Assembly (NCBI RefSeq): GCF_010211755.1 | Contig: NZ_PDWR01000009.1 | Span: forward strand, 1 to 64,000 | DNA: 64,000 bases | Direction of reading: 5' to 3' | Source: Pseudoxanthomonas sangjuensis | Lineage (GTDB): Bacteria; Pseudomonadota; Gammaproteobacteria; Xanthomonadales; Xanthomonadaceae | Shown: positions 18,638 to 28,100 of the stretch, one piece after another | Layout: each line of letters opens with the position of its first letter | Numbering within the stretch: position 1 is the stretch's first letter | Translations under genes and position numbers: made by a program | The notes under the pieces: generated by a model | What the model saw: the letters and a program-made list of their open reading frames with translations, nothing else | Told to the model about the DNA's origin: nothing | The model's database searches: none

Positions 18638-20977
18638 CTATTCGGCGACCTTCAGCTCGAACTGCGCCGGCGGCTCGACGCCGAGCAGGTTCTTGACGAA
18701 GTAGTCCCAGCGCCGGCGGGTCACGTACAGGCCGGCCGCGCCGCTGCCGTAGCCGTGGCGCGCGTTGGGGATCATCAGCAGGTCGAAGTCCTTGTTCGCC
18801 TTGATCAGCGCGTCGGCGACCAGCAGGGTCATGTACGGCGGCACGTTGTCGTCCATCGTGCCGTGGACCAGCATCAGCTTGCCCTGCAGGTTCTTCGCGA
18901 TCGAGGCGTTGTCCTGCCCGGTGTAGTTGCTGCCGCCGCCGTCCTTCTTCTCCAGCAGGCCGTGGTAACGCTCGGCCCAGTCGTCCTCGTAGTTCAGGTT
19001 GTCGTGGTTGCCGCTTTCGGCCCAGCCCACCTTGAAGGTTTCCGGATAGCGGAACATCGCCGTCGCGGTGGCGTTGCCGCCGCCGCTGTGGCCCCACATG
19101 CCGACGCGGGTCGCGTCGAACCACGGGTAACGCTCGCCCAGCTGCTTCACCGCCGCGACCTGGTCCGGCAGGGTGTTGTCGGCCATGTTGGCGTAGGAAA
19201 CGTCCTGGAAGGTCTTGCTGCGCCACGGCGTGCCCATGCCGTCGATGGCGACGAAGGCGAACCCCAGTTGCGCCAGCGACTGGCCGTCGCGGAACGCGGT
19301 GCTGAAGCGGTAGTTGCTGGCCGAACCGACCTGCGGCCCGGGATAGATGTAGACGATGACCGGGTATTTCTTCGCCGGATCCAGGTTCGCCGGCTTGACC
19401 ATCAGCCCGTACAGGTCGGTCTTGCCGTCGCGCGCCTTGACCGTGAACTCTTCGGCCGGCTGCCAGCCGATGGCCTGCAACCGGGCGATGTCGGCGCGGG
19501 CGATTTCCTGCCTGGTCGCGCCATCGGCCGCGGAACGCAGCACGGTGACCGTCGGCTGCGCCGTCGTCGAATACGCGTCGACGAACCACGCGCCGCCCGG
19601 CGACAGGGCAACGGCGTGATCGGCGGCTTCCGGGGTCAACGGCGTCACGTCGCCGCCGTCCAGCGACACCTTGTACAGGTGCTTGTAATACGGATTGCCC
19701 GGTTCGCGGCCGTTGCCGACGAACCACAGCGTGCGCGTCTGCGCATCGATGCGCTCGATGCCGTCCACGTTCCACTGCCCGCTGGTGATCTGGCGCTTTT
19801 CCTTGCCGGTGGCCAGGTCGTGCAGGTACAGGTGGCCCCAGTCGGACTTCTGCGAATACCAGATGAACTCGTTGCTTTCCGGCAGGTAGCGCCACGCGAC
19901 CGAGGACAACGCCGTGTTGCTCTGGTACTGGGTGACGACGGTTTCCCTGTACACGTCGCGCACCTCGCCGGTCGCGACGTCGGCCACGCGCAGTTGCGCG
20001 GACTTGTGCCCGCGGTCGGTGCTGACGAAGGCCAGCGTCCTGCCGTCGGGCGCCCACTGCACGTCCTCCCAGCCGTTGTCGCAGACGATGTCGTCGCTGC
20101 AGGTGGAACGGTGGAAATCCGCCGGCATCTTCAGCCGCACGGTCTTCTTCGCGGCGACGTCGATCACCACGCGCTCGATCATCGCCACGTGCTCGTCGCC
20201 GGCCAGCGGGTACTTCCAGCGCTCGACCACCGGCGTGCCGACGTTGGTCTTCACCAGCACCATCTCGCCGACCTTGCGCTGGTCCTGCTGGAAGGTGGCG
20301 ATCTTCGTCGAGTCCGGCGACCAGACCAGGATCGCGTTGTCGCTGTGCTTCCAGCCGGCGTTGTCGGTGGCGTAGCCGTAGTCGGTGGCGCCGTCGCTGG
20401 TCAGCTGCGTCTCCGCGCCGCTGGCGAGGTCGCGCACCCACAGGTTCCAATCGCGGACGAACGCCTCCTTCTTCCCGTCCGGCGACGCGACGCCCGGCTC
20501 CTGCTTCTTCGCCAGCTTCGCCTCGCAGGCCTTGCCCGCGCAGACGAAGGCGCCGGCTGTCGTGGCCACCTCGACGCGGCCGTCGGCGAGCAGCTTGATC
20601 CCGCTGACCGGCAGCTTGCCGGCCTTCGCCGGCTTGCCGCCCTTGCCGGCCGCGGTCAGCGCCTGCGCCAGCGCGGCGTGGTCGAACGCCGGCGCGGCCT
20701 TGCCGGTCTTCGCGTCGAATACCAGGAAGCGGTCGCCGTTGGCGTCGTGGTCGCGGTACCAGAAGCGGTCGTCGGCGAGCCAGCTGACGCGCCCGACCGC
20801 GTGGTCGACCAGCGGGTTGGCGTTCTGCGGGAGGAATTTCGCGGCGCGCGCGTAATCGTCTGCGGTCGGCATCGCGCGAGTCTGCGCGAGCGCGGGCGAC
20901 GCGATCAACAGGCCCGGCAGGAGTCCCGCCAAGACGATGGCGCCGATGCGCGCCGGTTCCGTGAACTTGCCAGCCAT
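18638..20977 (-). CDS. S9 family dipeptidyl peptidase IV-like serine peptidase, exported
   Basis: 779 residues. The signal peptide (VLAGLLPGLLIASPALAQ) is followed by an eight-bladed beta-propeller (about 40-510) and an alpha/beta-hydrolase domain. The catalytic Ser is in MWGHSGGGNATA, the Asp in VHGTMDDNVPPYMT, and the His in PNARHGYGSG. Such enzymes cut Xaa-Pro dipeptides from peptides in the periplasm and are abundant in Xanthomonadaceae that live on protein. A GGAAGG ribosome site precedes the ATG. Single-gene unit. Confidence 0.93.
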   Translation of the reverse strand: MAGKFTEPARIGAIVLAGLLPGLLIASPALAQTRAMPTADDYARAAKFLPQNANPLVDHAVGRVSWLADDRFWYRDHDANGDRFLVFDAKTGKAAPAFDHAALAQALTAAGKGGKPAKAGKLPVSGIKLLADGRVEVATTAGAFVCAGKACEAKLAKKQEPGVASPDGKKEAFVRDWNLWVRDLASGAETQLTSDGATDYGYATDNAGWKHSDNAILVWSPDSTKIATFQQDQRKVGEMVLVKTNVGTPVVERWKYPLAGDEHVAMIERVVIDVAAKKTVRLKMPADFHRSTCSDDIVCDNGWEDVQWAPDGRTLAFVSTDRGHKSAQLRVADVATGEVRDVYRETVVTQYQSNTALSSVAWRYLPESNEFIWYSQKSDWGHLYLHDLATGKEKRQITSGQWNVDGIERIDAQTRTLWFVGNGREPGNPYYKHLYKVSLDGGDVTPLTPEAADHAVALSPGGAWFVDAYSTTAQPTVTVLRSAADGATRQEIARADIARLQAIGWQPAEEFTVKARDGKTDLYGLMVKPANLDPAKKYPVIVYIYPGPQVGSASNYRFSTAFRDGQSLAQLGFAFVAIDGMGTPWRSKTFQDVSYANMADNTLPDQVAAVKQLGERYPWFDATRVGMWGHSGGGNATATAMFRYPETFKVGWAESGNHDNLNYEDDWAERYHGLLEKKDGGGSNYTGQDNASIAKNLQGKLMLVHGTMDDNVPPYMTLLVADALIKANKDFDLLMIPNARHGYGSGAAGLYVTRRRWDYFVKNLLGVEPPAQFELKVAE

Positions 20978-21021
20978 GAGCCTTCCATCGGGGAAAAGGC
21001 CATGCTAACCGCTGCGGCCGA

Positions 21022-21501
21022 TCAGCCGAACATGACTTGCGGCCTATGCGCGGCCGCGCCGCCTCGGGGCGTGGTCGCCGGCGGCACCGCCGCTTCCGGC
21101 ACCCAGATCGCCACGCCGGCCGCCTTCTTCTGCGTGGTCGGAATGCCGACGCTGAGTCCGCCGCCGCTGTGGCGGCCGAACGTGCCCGCGCCCACCGACA
21201 TGCCGACCGGCGAACCGCTGCCGCCCACGCCGACCAGGACCACGCCGTTGGCGCCCAGCGCCGCCGCCTCGCGCTTCAACCGGGCCACCGCCGCATCGGT
21301 CTGGCCCTGGGTGCCGAAGCCGACCGCACTGGTCGCTTCCAGCTGGGCGATTTCGACCGAGCCCGGCGGCGGGCTGCCGTAGATGCGCACCTGCGCCGGA
21401 TCGATCGGCGCGCGCGCCTCGCCAAGCATGACCTTCGAAGTGCCGGCGCAACCGGCCAGCGCGACGGCGGCCAGCGCGACCGCGGCAAGACGCAATTTCA
21501 T
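21022..21501 (-). CDS. small lipoprotein of unknown function
   Basis: 159 residues with a clear lipoprotein signal (MKLRLAAVALAAVALAGC). The remainder holds a segment of about 70 residues with alternating strands and helix (AQVRIYGSPPPGSVEIAQLE, AVARLKREAAALGANGVVLV) and a Gly-rich stretch. The strand-helix pattern recalls small YbjQ/DUF4156-like domains of outer-membrane lipoproteins, but I do not assign a family. The ATG at 21501 has a GGGAGG site; an earlier in-frame ATG at 21528 would spoil the signal peptide. Confidence 0.75.
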   Translation of the reverse strand: MKLRLAAVALAAVALAGCAGTSKVMLGEARAPIDPAQVRIYGSPPPGSVEIAQLEATSAVGFGTQGQTDAAVARLKREAAALGANGVVLVGVGGSGSPVGMSVGAGTFGRHSGGGLSVGIPTTQKKAAGVAIWVPEAAVPPATTPRGGAAAHRPQVMFG

Positions 21502-21606
21502 GGCGGGCCTCCCGTTGGTTGGCGGCATCTTCCGCCGCAGGGCATGAATATAGCCCCACCCGGATCGGTGGGTGCCGCATCGGGCCGCGCGGTATCATCC
21601 GCCATC

Positions 21607-21633
21607 GTGATTCCCCCGGTCTTTCCCGCATGA
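21607..21633 (+). other. possible 8-codon leader ORF coupled to xanB2
   Basis: GTG at 21607 opens the reading frame MIPPVFPA, whose TGA stop overlaps the xanB2 ATG as ATGA. A TATCAT -10-like box at 21593-21598 would start the RNA close to this GTG. xanB2 has no clear ribosome site of its own (CTTTCCCGC precedes its ATG), so translation may depend on ribosomes ending the leader. It contains a Pro-Pro pair. Inference only. Confidence 0.4.
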
Positions 21634-22655
21634 GCGCCGCGCTGTCCGAGCCCCTGCCCCGTAGCCCGCGGCTGGCGGTCGAACTGGTCGCGCCGGAAGC
21701 GCTCGCCGTCGAGCTGGCCCGTCCCGATACCCTCGCCGTGTTCGGTTTCGGGCCCGAAGCGCCGACGCGCGACGCGGTCGGCGATGCCCGCTACCTGCGC
21801 GTACCGCTGGCGCCGCTGGACCAGGCGCGGCTGGAGGTATGGCGCGGCGCCGGCCCGGCGTCCGCTGGCTTCGACGGCGGCATCGCCCATGCCGACGACG
21901 GCGAACTGCAGTTCGGCGCGATCGAACTGCGCGACCGCGACGCCGACGACATGCTCGCCGCCAGCGAACGCGCCTACGCCCAGGCCAGCGCGTTCTGGCG
22001 CGGCAGCGGCTTCCCGCACCTGCTGCGGATCTGGAACTACTTCGACGAGATCACCTGGGGCGAAGGCGACGACGAGCGCTACCGCCAGTTCTGCATCGGC
22101 CGCGTGCGCGGCCTCGGCCAAGTCGATACCGCCGCGCTGCCGGCCGCGACCGCGATCGGAAGCAACGACGGCGGGCGCGTGCTGCAGGTCTACTGGCTGG
22201 CGGCGCGGCGCCCCGGCACGCCGCTGGAAAACCCGCGCCAGACCAGCGCGTGGCGCTACCCGCGCGAATACGGCCCGCAACCGCCGAGCTTCGCCCGCGC
22301 GCTGTTGCCGCCGCCGGGCGCGTTGCCGCTGTTCGTTTCCGGCACCGCCAGCATCGTCGGCCACGCCTCGCAGCACGCCGGTTCGCTGGCGCCGCAGCTC
22401 GACGAAACCCTCGCCAACCTCGACAGCCTGCTCGACGCGGCGCGCGAACGCCGCCCCGGCCTGCCGGCGGCGCTGGACGCGTCGACCCGGCTGAAGGTCT
22501 ACGTGCGCGACGCCGCGCAGGCGGCGGCCGTCGAACGCCTGCTGCGCGCGCGCCTCGGCGACGCGGTGCCGTGGCTGCTGCTGCACGGCGACGTGTGCCG
22601 GCGCGAGCTGCAGGTGGAAATCGAGGGCATGCACGGCGTCATAATGGATGCCTGA
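21630..22655 (+). CDS. xanB2: chorismatase / hydroxybenzoate synthase XanB2 (LenB2)
   Basis: Enzyme of the FkbO/Hyg5 chorismatase fold that converts chorismate to 3- and 4-hydroxybenzoate plus pyruvate in Xanthomonas and Lysobacter. The products feed xanthomonadin-type aryl-polyene pigment and ubiquinone. The 341-residue protein carries family landmarks: LLRIWNYFDEITWGEGDDER, RYRQFCIGR, the active-site segment FVSGTASIVGHASQHAG, and a C-terminal EIEGMHGV. The ATG at 21630 fits the family start. It is followed 34 bases later by a small membrane protein. No pigment-cluster genes are next to it, unlike in Xanthomonas. The aroE gene about 4 kb away serves the same pathway but is not linked by operon. 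Confidence 0.88.
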   Translation: MSAALSEPLPRSPRLAVELVAPEALAVELARPDTLAVFGFGPEAPTRDAVGDARYLRVPLAPLDQARLEVWRGAGPASAGFDGGIAHADDGELQFGAIELRDRDADDMLAASERAYAQASAFWRGSGFPHLLRIWNYFDEITWGEGDDERYRQFCIGRVRGLGQVDTAALPAATAIGSNDGGRVLQVYWLAARRPGTPLENPRQTSAWRYPREYGPQPPSFARALLPPPGALPLFVSGTASIVGHASQHAGSLAPQLDETLANLDSLLDAARERRPGLPAALDASTRLKVYVRDAAQAAAVERLLRARLGDAVPWLLLHGDVCRRELQVEIEGMHGVIMDA

Positions 22656-22689
22656 TCGCGACGGCCGCGAGCCGCGAGGAGAGAACGCA

Positions 22690-22944
22690 ATGGGACTGAT
22701 CAGTCTGATCTGGGGCATCGTCGCCATGGTCTGGATGGTGCTGGCGCTGATCCCGCTCATCAGCCTCACCAACTGGCTGCTGATCCCGTTCGCCGCGGTC
22801 GGCGCGATCATCGCCGCGGTCGGCATCCTGTTCACCCGCAGCGGAAAGCGCGGCCGCGCCAAGGCCGGGCTGGTGCTCAACGGCATCGTCATCCTGGTCG
22901 CCATCGCCCGGATCGGCCTGACCGGCACCGGCGGGCTGATCTGA
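22690..22944 (+). CDS. small two-to-three-helix membrane protein
   Basis: 84 residues with hydrophobic segments at about 2-20, 25-45 and 65-80, and a basic loop (TRSGKRGRAK) between the last two. A strong GAGGAG ribosome site precedes the ATG. A CATAAT box (22640-22645) inside the end of xanB2 may give it its own promoter. Similar small proteins are common and of unknown function; I do not recognise a named family. Confidence 0.75.
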   Translation: MGLISLIWGIVAMVWMVLALIPLISLTNWLLIPFAAVGAIIAAVGILFTRSGKRGRAKAGLVLNGIVILVAIARIGLTGTGGLI

Positions 22945-23027
22945 GGTTCTGAGGTAACGCAACGGCGCCGGCGGCGTCCATGCGGCTCTGACGTCCCTGC
23001 GCCCACGGGACAGCATTACCGCCTGCA

Positions 23028-23044
23028 AAAAGGCTTCGCCTTTT
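23028..23044 (+). terminator. small hairpin, possible terminator
   Basis: AAAAGGC-TTC-GCCTTTT (7-bp stem) 83 bases after the small membrane protein and 45 bases before the CRP-like site. The trailing TTTTG gives a short U-run; weak but plausible terminator. Confidence 0.45.
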
Positions 23045-23088
23045 GTCCGGTCCGGCCGGCGTTTTACGTGTGCCGCCCACCTGTTGAA

Positions 23089-23104
23089 TGTGACGGCGAT
23101 CACG
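23089..23104. promoter_or_regulatory. CRP/Clp-like binding site upstream of the metalloprotease operon
   Basis: TGTGACGGCGATCACG matches the CRP consensus TGTGA-N6-TCACA at nine of ten defined positions. In Xanthomonas and Lysobacter the CRP homologue Clp controls secreted proteases. The site lies 132 bases before the first gene of the pair at 23236 and 23690. Regulation is inferred. Confidence 0.6.
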
Positions 23105-23235
23105 GCGCAGACTGCGCCCAGTCGGCATTTCCCCCTGGCTTCGACCTGCCGACCGACCGATCCGTCGCCGCCCGGCCCACGCGCCGGCAACGGCGGGTTT
23201 TCCTCTGTTCCGTCCAGACGTGCAAAGGGGTACTT

Positions 23236-23697
23236 ATGAAGAAGCACAGACCCGGTTCGTGGTGGCTGCTGTCCGCGGCCGCGCTGGCGCTGGCCGCCAA
23301 CGCCGCGGAAACGCCCAAATCGAACGATGCGCAAGACACCGTGGAAGTCACCTTCGCCGGCATGAAGGTCGGCGTGGACAAGAAGACGGGCAAGCTGCGC
23401 CCGCTGACCGCGGAAGAATCCCGGCAGCTCGACGCGGCCATGGCCAGGCAGATGCGCGCCAACGCCAAGGCGCACCCCGCCAGCCCGGTGCCGGCGCCGC
23501 CCGACGAGGCCGCCGCCATCGCCGAGGCGCGCGTCCTGCCCGGTGGCGGCACGGCGATGAAGCTGCCCGCGACGCACATGGAATACCTGTACGCGACCCG
23601 CGACGCCAACGGCAACCTGGTGCTGAGTCATTCCGGCGACGACGCGGACGCCGCGCGGCCCGCGCAGGACGCCGCGAAGGAGTGGGCCCATGAATAA
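23236..23697 (+). CDS. small exported protein preceding a secreted metalloprotease
   Basis: 153 residues with a signal peptide (MKKHRPGSWWLLSAAALALAANA). The segment VDKKTGKLRPLTAEESRQLD resembles the short post-PEP-CTERM-1-type motif (a D/K-x-TG-K-L-R-P block followed by an acidic helix) seen in exported proteins encoded beside PA-domain proteases. The rest is Ala/Pro-rich without a known domain. The ATG at 23236 has AAAGGGG upstream. Its last 8 bases overlap the next gene, so the two are translationally coupled and probably act together. A chaperone, inhibitor or propeptide-like role is possible but not shown. Confidence 0.7.
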   Translation: MKKHRPGSWWLLSAAALALAANAAETPKSNDAQDTVEVTFAGMKVGVDKKTGKLRPLTAEESRQLDAAMARQMRANAKAHPASPVPAPPDEAAAIAEARVLPGGGTAMKLPATHMEYLYATRDANGNLVLSHSGDDADAARPAQDAAKEWAHE

Positions 23698-25333
23698 GCC
23701 ACTCCTCGCCTCCGCCCTGGCCTTGGCCCTGGCCGCGCTCAGCGGCAACGCCGATGCCGCCCGCGTCGTGCTGTACAACCTCGACCCCGCCGGCGTCGGC
23801 CTCAACGACCCCACGCCGATCGCGCCGACCGGCGCCAATCCCGGCACCACCGTCGGCGAGCAGCGCCGCATCGCCTACCTGTTCGCCGCCGACCTGTGGG
23901 GCTCGGTGCTGCAGAGCGATGTCGACATCAAGGTCTACGCCTCGTTCGCGCCGCTGTCGTGCGCAGCGACCAGTGGCGTGCTCGGCTCGGCCGGGCCGAA
24001 CTGGATCGTCTACAACTTCCCCGGCGTCGATCCGAACGTGCTGTATCCCTCCGCGCTGGGCGACGCGATCGCCGGCGAGGACCTGGTGCCCGATCCGCAG
24101 GACCCGGGCGACATCGCCTCGCAGTTCAACGGCAACCTCGGCCAGCCCGGCTGCCTGGAGTCCTTCTCCTGGTACTACGGACTGGACGGCAACACCCCGC
24201 CGGGCGCGATCAACTTCCTCAACGTGGTGATGCACGAGATCGGCCACGGCCTGGGCTTCTCCGGTTTCCTCAACAAGACCAGCGGCGCGCTGCTGGCCGG
24301 GCTGCCCGACGTCTACACGCGGCTGGCCTACGACAACGTGAGCAACCTGCGCTTCACCGACGCGGGCATGACCAACGCGACCCGCGCGCTGGCCATGCGC
24401 ACGCCCGGCCGCACGGTCTGGGACGGCGCCGAAGTCAGCGCCCAGGCGCCGCTGATCCTCGACGAGGCGGTGCTGCTGCGCCTGACCGGCAGCCTGACCG
24501 CGGGCTACACCTACTACGGCACCGCCGCTTTCGGTGCGCCCGCCACGCCGGCCAACTTCAGCGGCGAACTGGTGCTGGCCGACGACGGCGTGGGCCCCGA
24601 CACCGCCGACGCCTGCGAACCGCTGCCGGCCGGCAGCCTGACCGGCAAGATCGCCTTCATGAACCGCGGCACCTGCGGCTTCGAGTTCAAGGCGCTCAAT
24701 GCCGAGAACGCGGGCGCGATCGGTGCGGTGATCGGCAACGTCGCCAGCTCCGGCACCCCGGGCACCGCGCCCGGCATGGCCGAGGATCCGGCGATCACCG
24801 CCACCATCCCGACGCTCAGCCTCGGCCTGGCCGAAGCCGATGCCATCCGCGCGGCGCTGCCGGGCATCGACATCAGCCTCGGCACGATCCCCGGCCGCCT
24901 CGCCGGCGGCGACGCCAACGGCCGCGTCCAGCTGTACGCGCCGACCACGGTGGCCTCCGGCTCGACCTTCTCGCATTTCGACACGCTGCTGTCGCCGAAT
25001 GCGGTAATGGAGCCGAACATCACCGACACGCTGCACGCCGAGGCCAACCTCGACCTGACCCCGGCCCTGCTCGACGACCTCGGCTGGGTGCTCAACCCGG
25101 GCAACGCGAAGATCGGCAACTGCACCACCAACGTCGACGTGGTCGGCGACGGCGGCCTGATCCCGGGCGCCAACGTGCAGGCATGGAGCAACCTGTGCCT
25201 GCGCACCAGCCCCAGCAAGGCCGTGTACCAGAACTGCATGTCCGCCTACAAGGACCGGGCGCTGGCGGTCGGCATCCTGACCGGCAACCAGGGCGGCAAG
25301 GTCGCCGCCTGCGCGGCGAAGATCCTCAAGTAG
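23690..25333 (+). CDS. secreted leishmanolysin-like zinc metalloprotease with an inserted PA domain
   Basis: 547 residues with a signal peptide (LLASALALALAALSGNADA). The zinc motif is HEIGHGLGFSGFL at about residue 180, the M8-type HExxHxxGF form. About 230 residues later comes SHFDTLLSPNAVMEP, which looks like the third His ligand and Met-turn. Between them (about 270-410) lies a protease-associated domain (GELVLADDGVGP..., KIAFMNRGTCGFEFKALNAE, GAIGAVIGN). The C-terminal 60 residues hold four Cys and may form two disulfides. Secretion and proteolysis are inferred from motifs. Coupled to the upstream gene; a CRP-like site precedes the operon and a strong terminator follows it. Confidence 0.85.
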   Translation: MNKPLLASALALALAALSGNADAARVVLYNLDPAGVGLNDPTPIAPTGANPGTTVGEQRRIAYLFAADLWGSVLQSDVDIKVYASFAPLSCAATSGVLGSAGPNWIVYNFPGVDPNVLYPSALGDAIAGEDLVPDPQDPGDIASQFNGNLGQPGCLESFSWYYGLDGNTPPGAINFLNVVMHEIGHGLGFSGFLNKTSGALLAGLPDVYTRLAYDNVSNLRFTDAGMTNATRALAMRTPGRTVWDGAEVSAQAPLILDEAVLLRLTGSLTAGYTYYGTAAFGAPATPANFSGELVLADDGVGPDTADACEPLPAGSLTGKIAFMNRGTCGFEFKALNAENAGAIGAVIGNVASSGTPGTAPGMAEDPAITATIPTLSLGLAEADAIRAALPGIDISLGTIPGRLAGGDANGRVQLYAPTTVASGSTFSHFDTLLSPNAVMEPNITDTLHAEANLDLTPALLDDLGWVLNPGNAKIGNCTTNVDVVGDGGLIPGANVQAWSNLCLRTSPSKAVYQNCMSAYKDRALAVGILTGNQGGKVAACAAKILK

Positions 25334-26428
<1,095 letters not shown>

Positions 26429-26441
26429 AAACGGATACCCT

Positions 26442-26510
26442 GTAGGAGCGGCGCGGGCCGCGATGCCTTTCGCTGCATGTGGGACAGGTCGCGGCTCGTG
26501 CCGCTCCTAC
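26442..26510. repeat. second copy of the GTAGGAGCGGC palindromic repeat
   Basis: Arms begin GTAGGAGCGGCGCGGGCC (26442) and end GCTCGTGCCGCTCCTAC (26510); they pair with two G-T wobbles over 22 bases. The inner sequence CGATGCCTTTCG is shared with the 5940 copy. It lies between hemB and aroE, 24 bases before the aroE start. Confidence 0.85.
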
Positions 26511-26533
26511 AACAACATTCGTGGAGGTAGGGC

Positions 26534-27382
26534 ATGAAACGCTACGCCATCTTCGGTCAACCGGTCGCGCAGTCGCAGTCGCCGCGCATCCACGCCGCGT
26601 TCGCAAGGCAGACCGGCATCGCGCTGGAATACACCGCGATAGAGAGTTCGCCGGCCGATTTCCCGAAGGTGCTGGAACGCTTCGTCGCTGGGGGCGGCGC
26701 CGGCGGCAACGTGACGATGCCGCTGAAGGAAACCGCGTTCGCGCTGTGCGCAACGCTCGGCGAGCGGGCACGCCGCGCCGGCGCGGTCAACACGCTGACC
26801 TGGAACGACGGCCAGTGGCACGGCGACAACACCGACGGCGCGGGGCTGGTGCGCGACCTGACCGGGCGCCACGGCCTGGATCTGCGCGACCGCCGCGTGC
26901 TGCTGCTCGGCGCCGGCGGCGCGGCGCGCGGCGTGGCGCCGGCGCTGCTCGACGCTGGCGTCGCGCAGATGTACGTGGTCAACCGCACGCCGGAAAAGGC
27001 CGACGCGCTGGTCGACATGCTGGGCTTGCCGCGGCGGGTGCACTCGCGCTACTGGGAACAGCTCGGCGAGCTGGGCGAGTTCGAGCTGGTCGTCAACACG
27101 ACCTCGGCCGGGCGCGGCAACAACGGCAACCATGCGTTGAAGCTGCCGTTCTCGATCACCACCTCGCGCACCGCGGCGGTGGACCTCAACTACGGCGAAG
27201 CGGCGATCCCGTTCCTGGCCTGGGCGCGCGCGGCCGGCTGCCGCGACATCGTCGACGGCCTGGGCATGCTGGTCGAACAGGCGGCCGAAGCGTTCAAGCT
27301 GTGGCACGGCGTGCGCCCGGACACCGACCCGGTGTACGCCGAGTTGCGCGGGAGGCATGCGGCGCTGGCGACGGCGGATTGA
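26534..27382 (+). CDS. aroE: shikimate dehydrogenase AroE
   Basis: NADP-dependent reduction of 3-dehydroshikimate in the aromatic amino-acid/chorismate pathway. The 282-residue protein has substrate-site serines in [12 protein letters not shown], the catalytic Lys65 in NVTMPLKE, the catalytic Asp101 in NTDGAGLV, and the Rossmann loop LGAGGAARG followed by VVNRTPEKA. The C-terminal motif [17 protein letters not shown] is standard. The ATG at 26534 has GGAGGTAGG upstream. Chorismate made by this pathway is also the substrate of XanB2 at 21630. Confidence 0.95.
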   Translation: MKRYAIFGQPVAQSQSPRIHAAFARQTGIALEYTAIESSPADFPKVLERFVAGGGAGGNVTMPLKETAFALCATLGERARRAGAVNTLTWNDGQWHGDNTDGAGLVRDLTGRHGLDLRDRRVLLLGAGGAARGVAPALLDAGVAQMYVVNRTPEKADALVDMLGLPRRVHSRYWEQLGELGEFELVVNTTSAGRGNNGNHALKLPFSITTSRTAAVDLNYGEAAIPFLAWARAAGCRDIVDGLGMLVEQAAEAFKLWHGVRPDTDPVYAELRGRHAALATAD

Positions 27383-27410
27383 AGCCACTCGCCGAACGAA
27401 GAGAGTGGTC

Positions 27411-27755
27411 ATGGATAATCCCTATGGAACGCCAGTCTCCCATGTGGCCGACGCGCAGGCGCCGCAACACCTGTGGACGCGACCTGTCATCGCTTTTACT
27501 TCGGGGATATTGCTGCTGCCGATGTTGGCAGTCGCCGTGATATTCGCCTCCGACAAAGGTTCTGCGTCATACGGCAATTTTTATTTTTGGGGTTCCGTCG
27601 CAGTAGGCAGCGTGGTTGCGGGGCTTGTGTCGTTGCGTTTTCCGCGAATGCCCGTGTGGCTGGCGATACTGTTAGGCCCGTTGTCCGTGTTGCTGACAAT
27701 TGTCGTAGTTATCGTTTCCGCATTTTCTCTGGGCATGATTCGTCTGTCGCCGTAA
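27411..27755 (+). CDS. hypothetical membrane protein, lower GC than its neighbours
   Basis: 114 residues with three predicted transmembrane helices (PVIAFTSGILLLPMLAVAVI, FWGSVAVGSVVAGLVSL, AILLGPLSVLLTIVVVIVSA) after a polar N-terminus rich in His and Asp. AGAGAG precedes the ATG. The DNA is visibly richer in A+T than the flanking genes, with third positions often A or T, which suggests recent acquisition. No family was recognised. Confidence 0.65.
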   Translation: MDNPYGTPVSHVADAQAPQHLWTRPVIAFTSGILLLPMLAVAVIFASDKGSASYGNFYFWGSVAVGSVVAGLVSLRFPRMPVWLAILLGPLSVLLTIVVVIVSAFSLGMIRLSP

Positions 27756-27757
27756 CC

Positions 27758-28078
27758 GTGAAGATCGACCGCGTCCGCGACTACGCGCTCTCGCTGCCGG
27801 AAACCGCGGAAGCGCCGCACTTCAACTTCACCTCGTTCCGGGTCAGCGGCAAGATCTTCGCGACCGCGCCACCGGAAAACACCCATCTGCACGTCTTCGT
27901 CAACGAAGAACAACGCGAAACCGCGCTGGCGCTGCATCCGGATTCCATCGAAAAGCTGTTCTGGGGCCAGAAAGCCTGCGGGTTGCGGATCGCGCTGGCG
28001 AAGGCAAAGCCCGAAACCGTCGAGTCGCTGCTGCGGCAGGCATGGGCGGCGAAGGCCCCAAAGCGCCTGCCGAAATAA
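27758..28078 (+). CDS. MmcQ/YjbR family protein
   Basis: 106 residues starting at GTG 27758 (MKIDRVRDYALSLPETAEAP), two bases after the stop of the preceding gene. The layout (LPE.....F....F.V.GKIFA, then a Leu-rich C-terminal helix pair) is that of the YjbR/MmcQ fold, a double-wing DNA-binding-like domain with an unproven role. The DNA returns here to the high GC of the backbone, so only the upstream gene looks foreign. It converges on the DUF58 gene 22 bases away. Confidence 0.8.
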   Translation: MKIDRVRDYALSLPETAEAPHFNFTSFRVSGKIFATAPPENTHLHVFVNEEQRETALALHPDSIEKLFWGQKACGLRIALAKAKPETVESLLRQAWAAKAPKRLPK

Positions 28079-28100
28079 GCAACGCCGCCGCAGCATCGTT

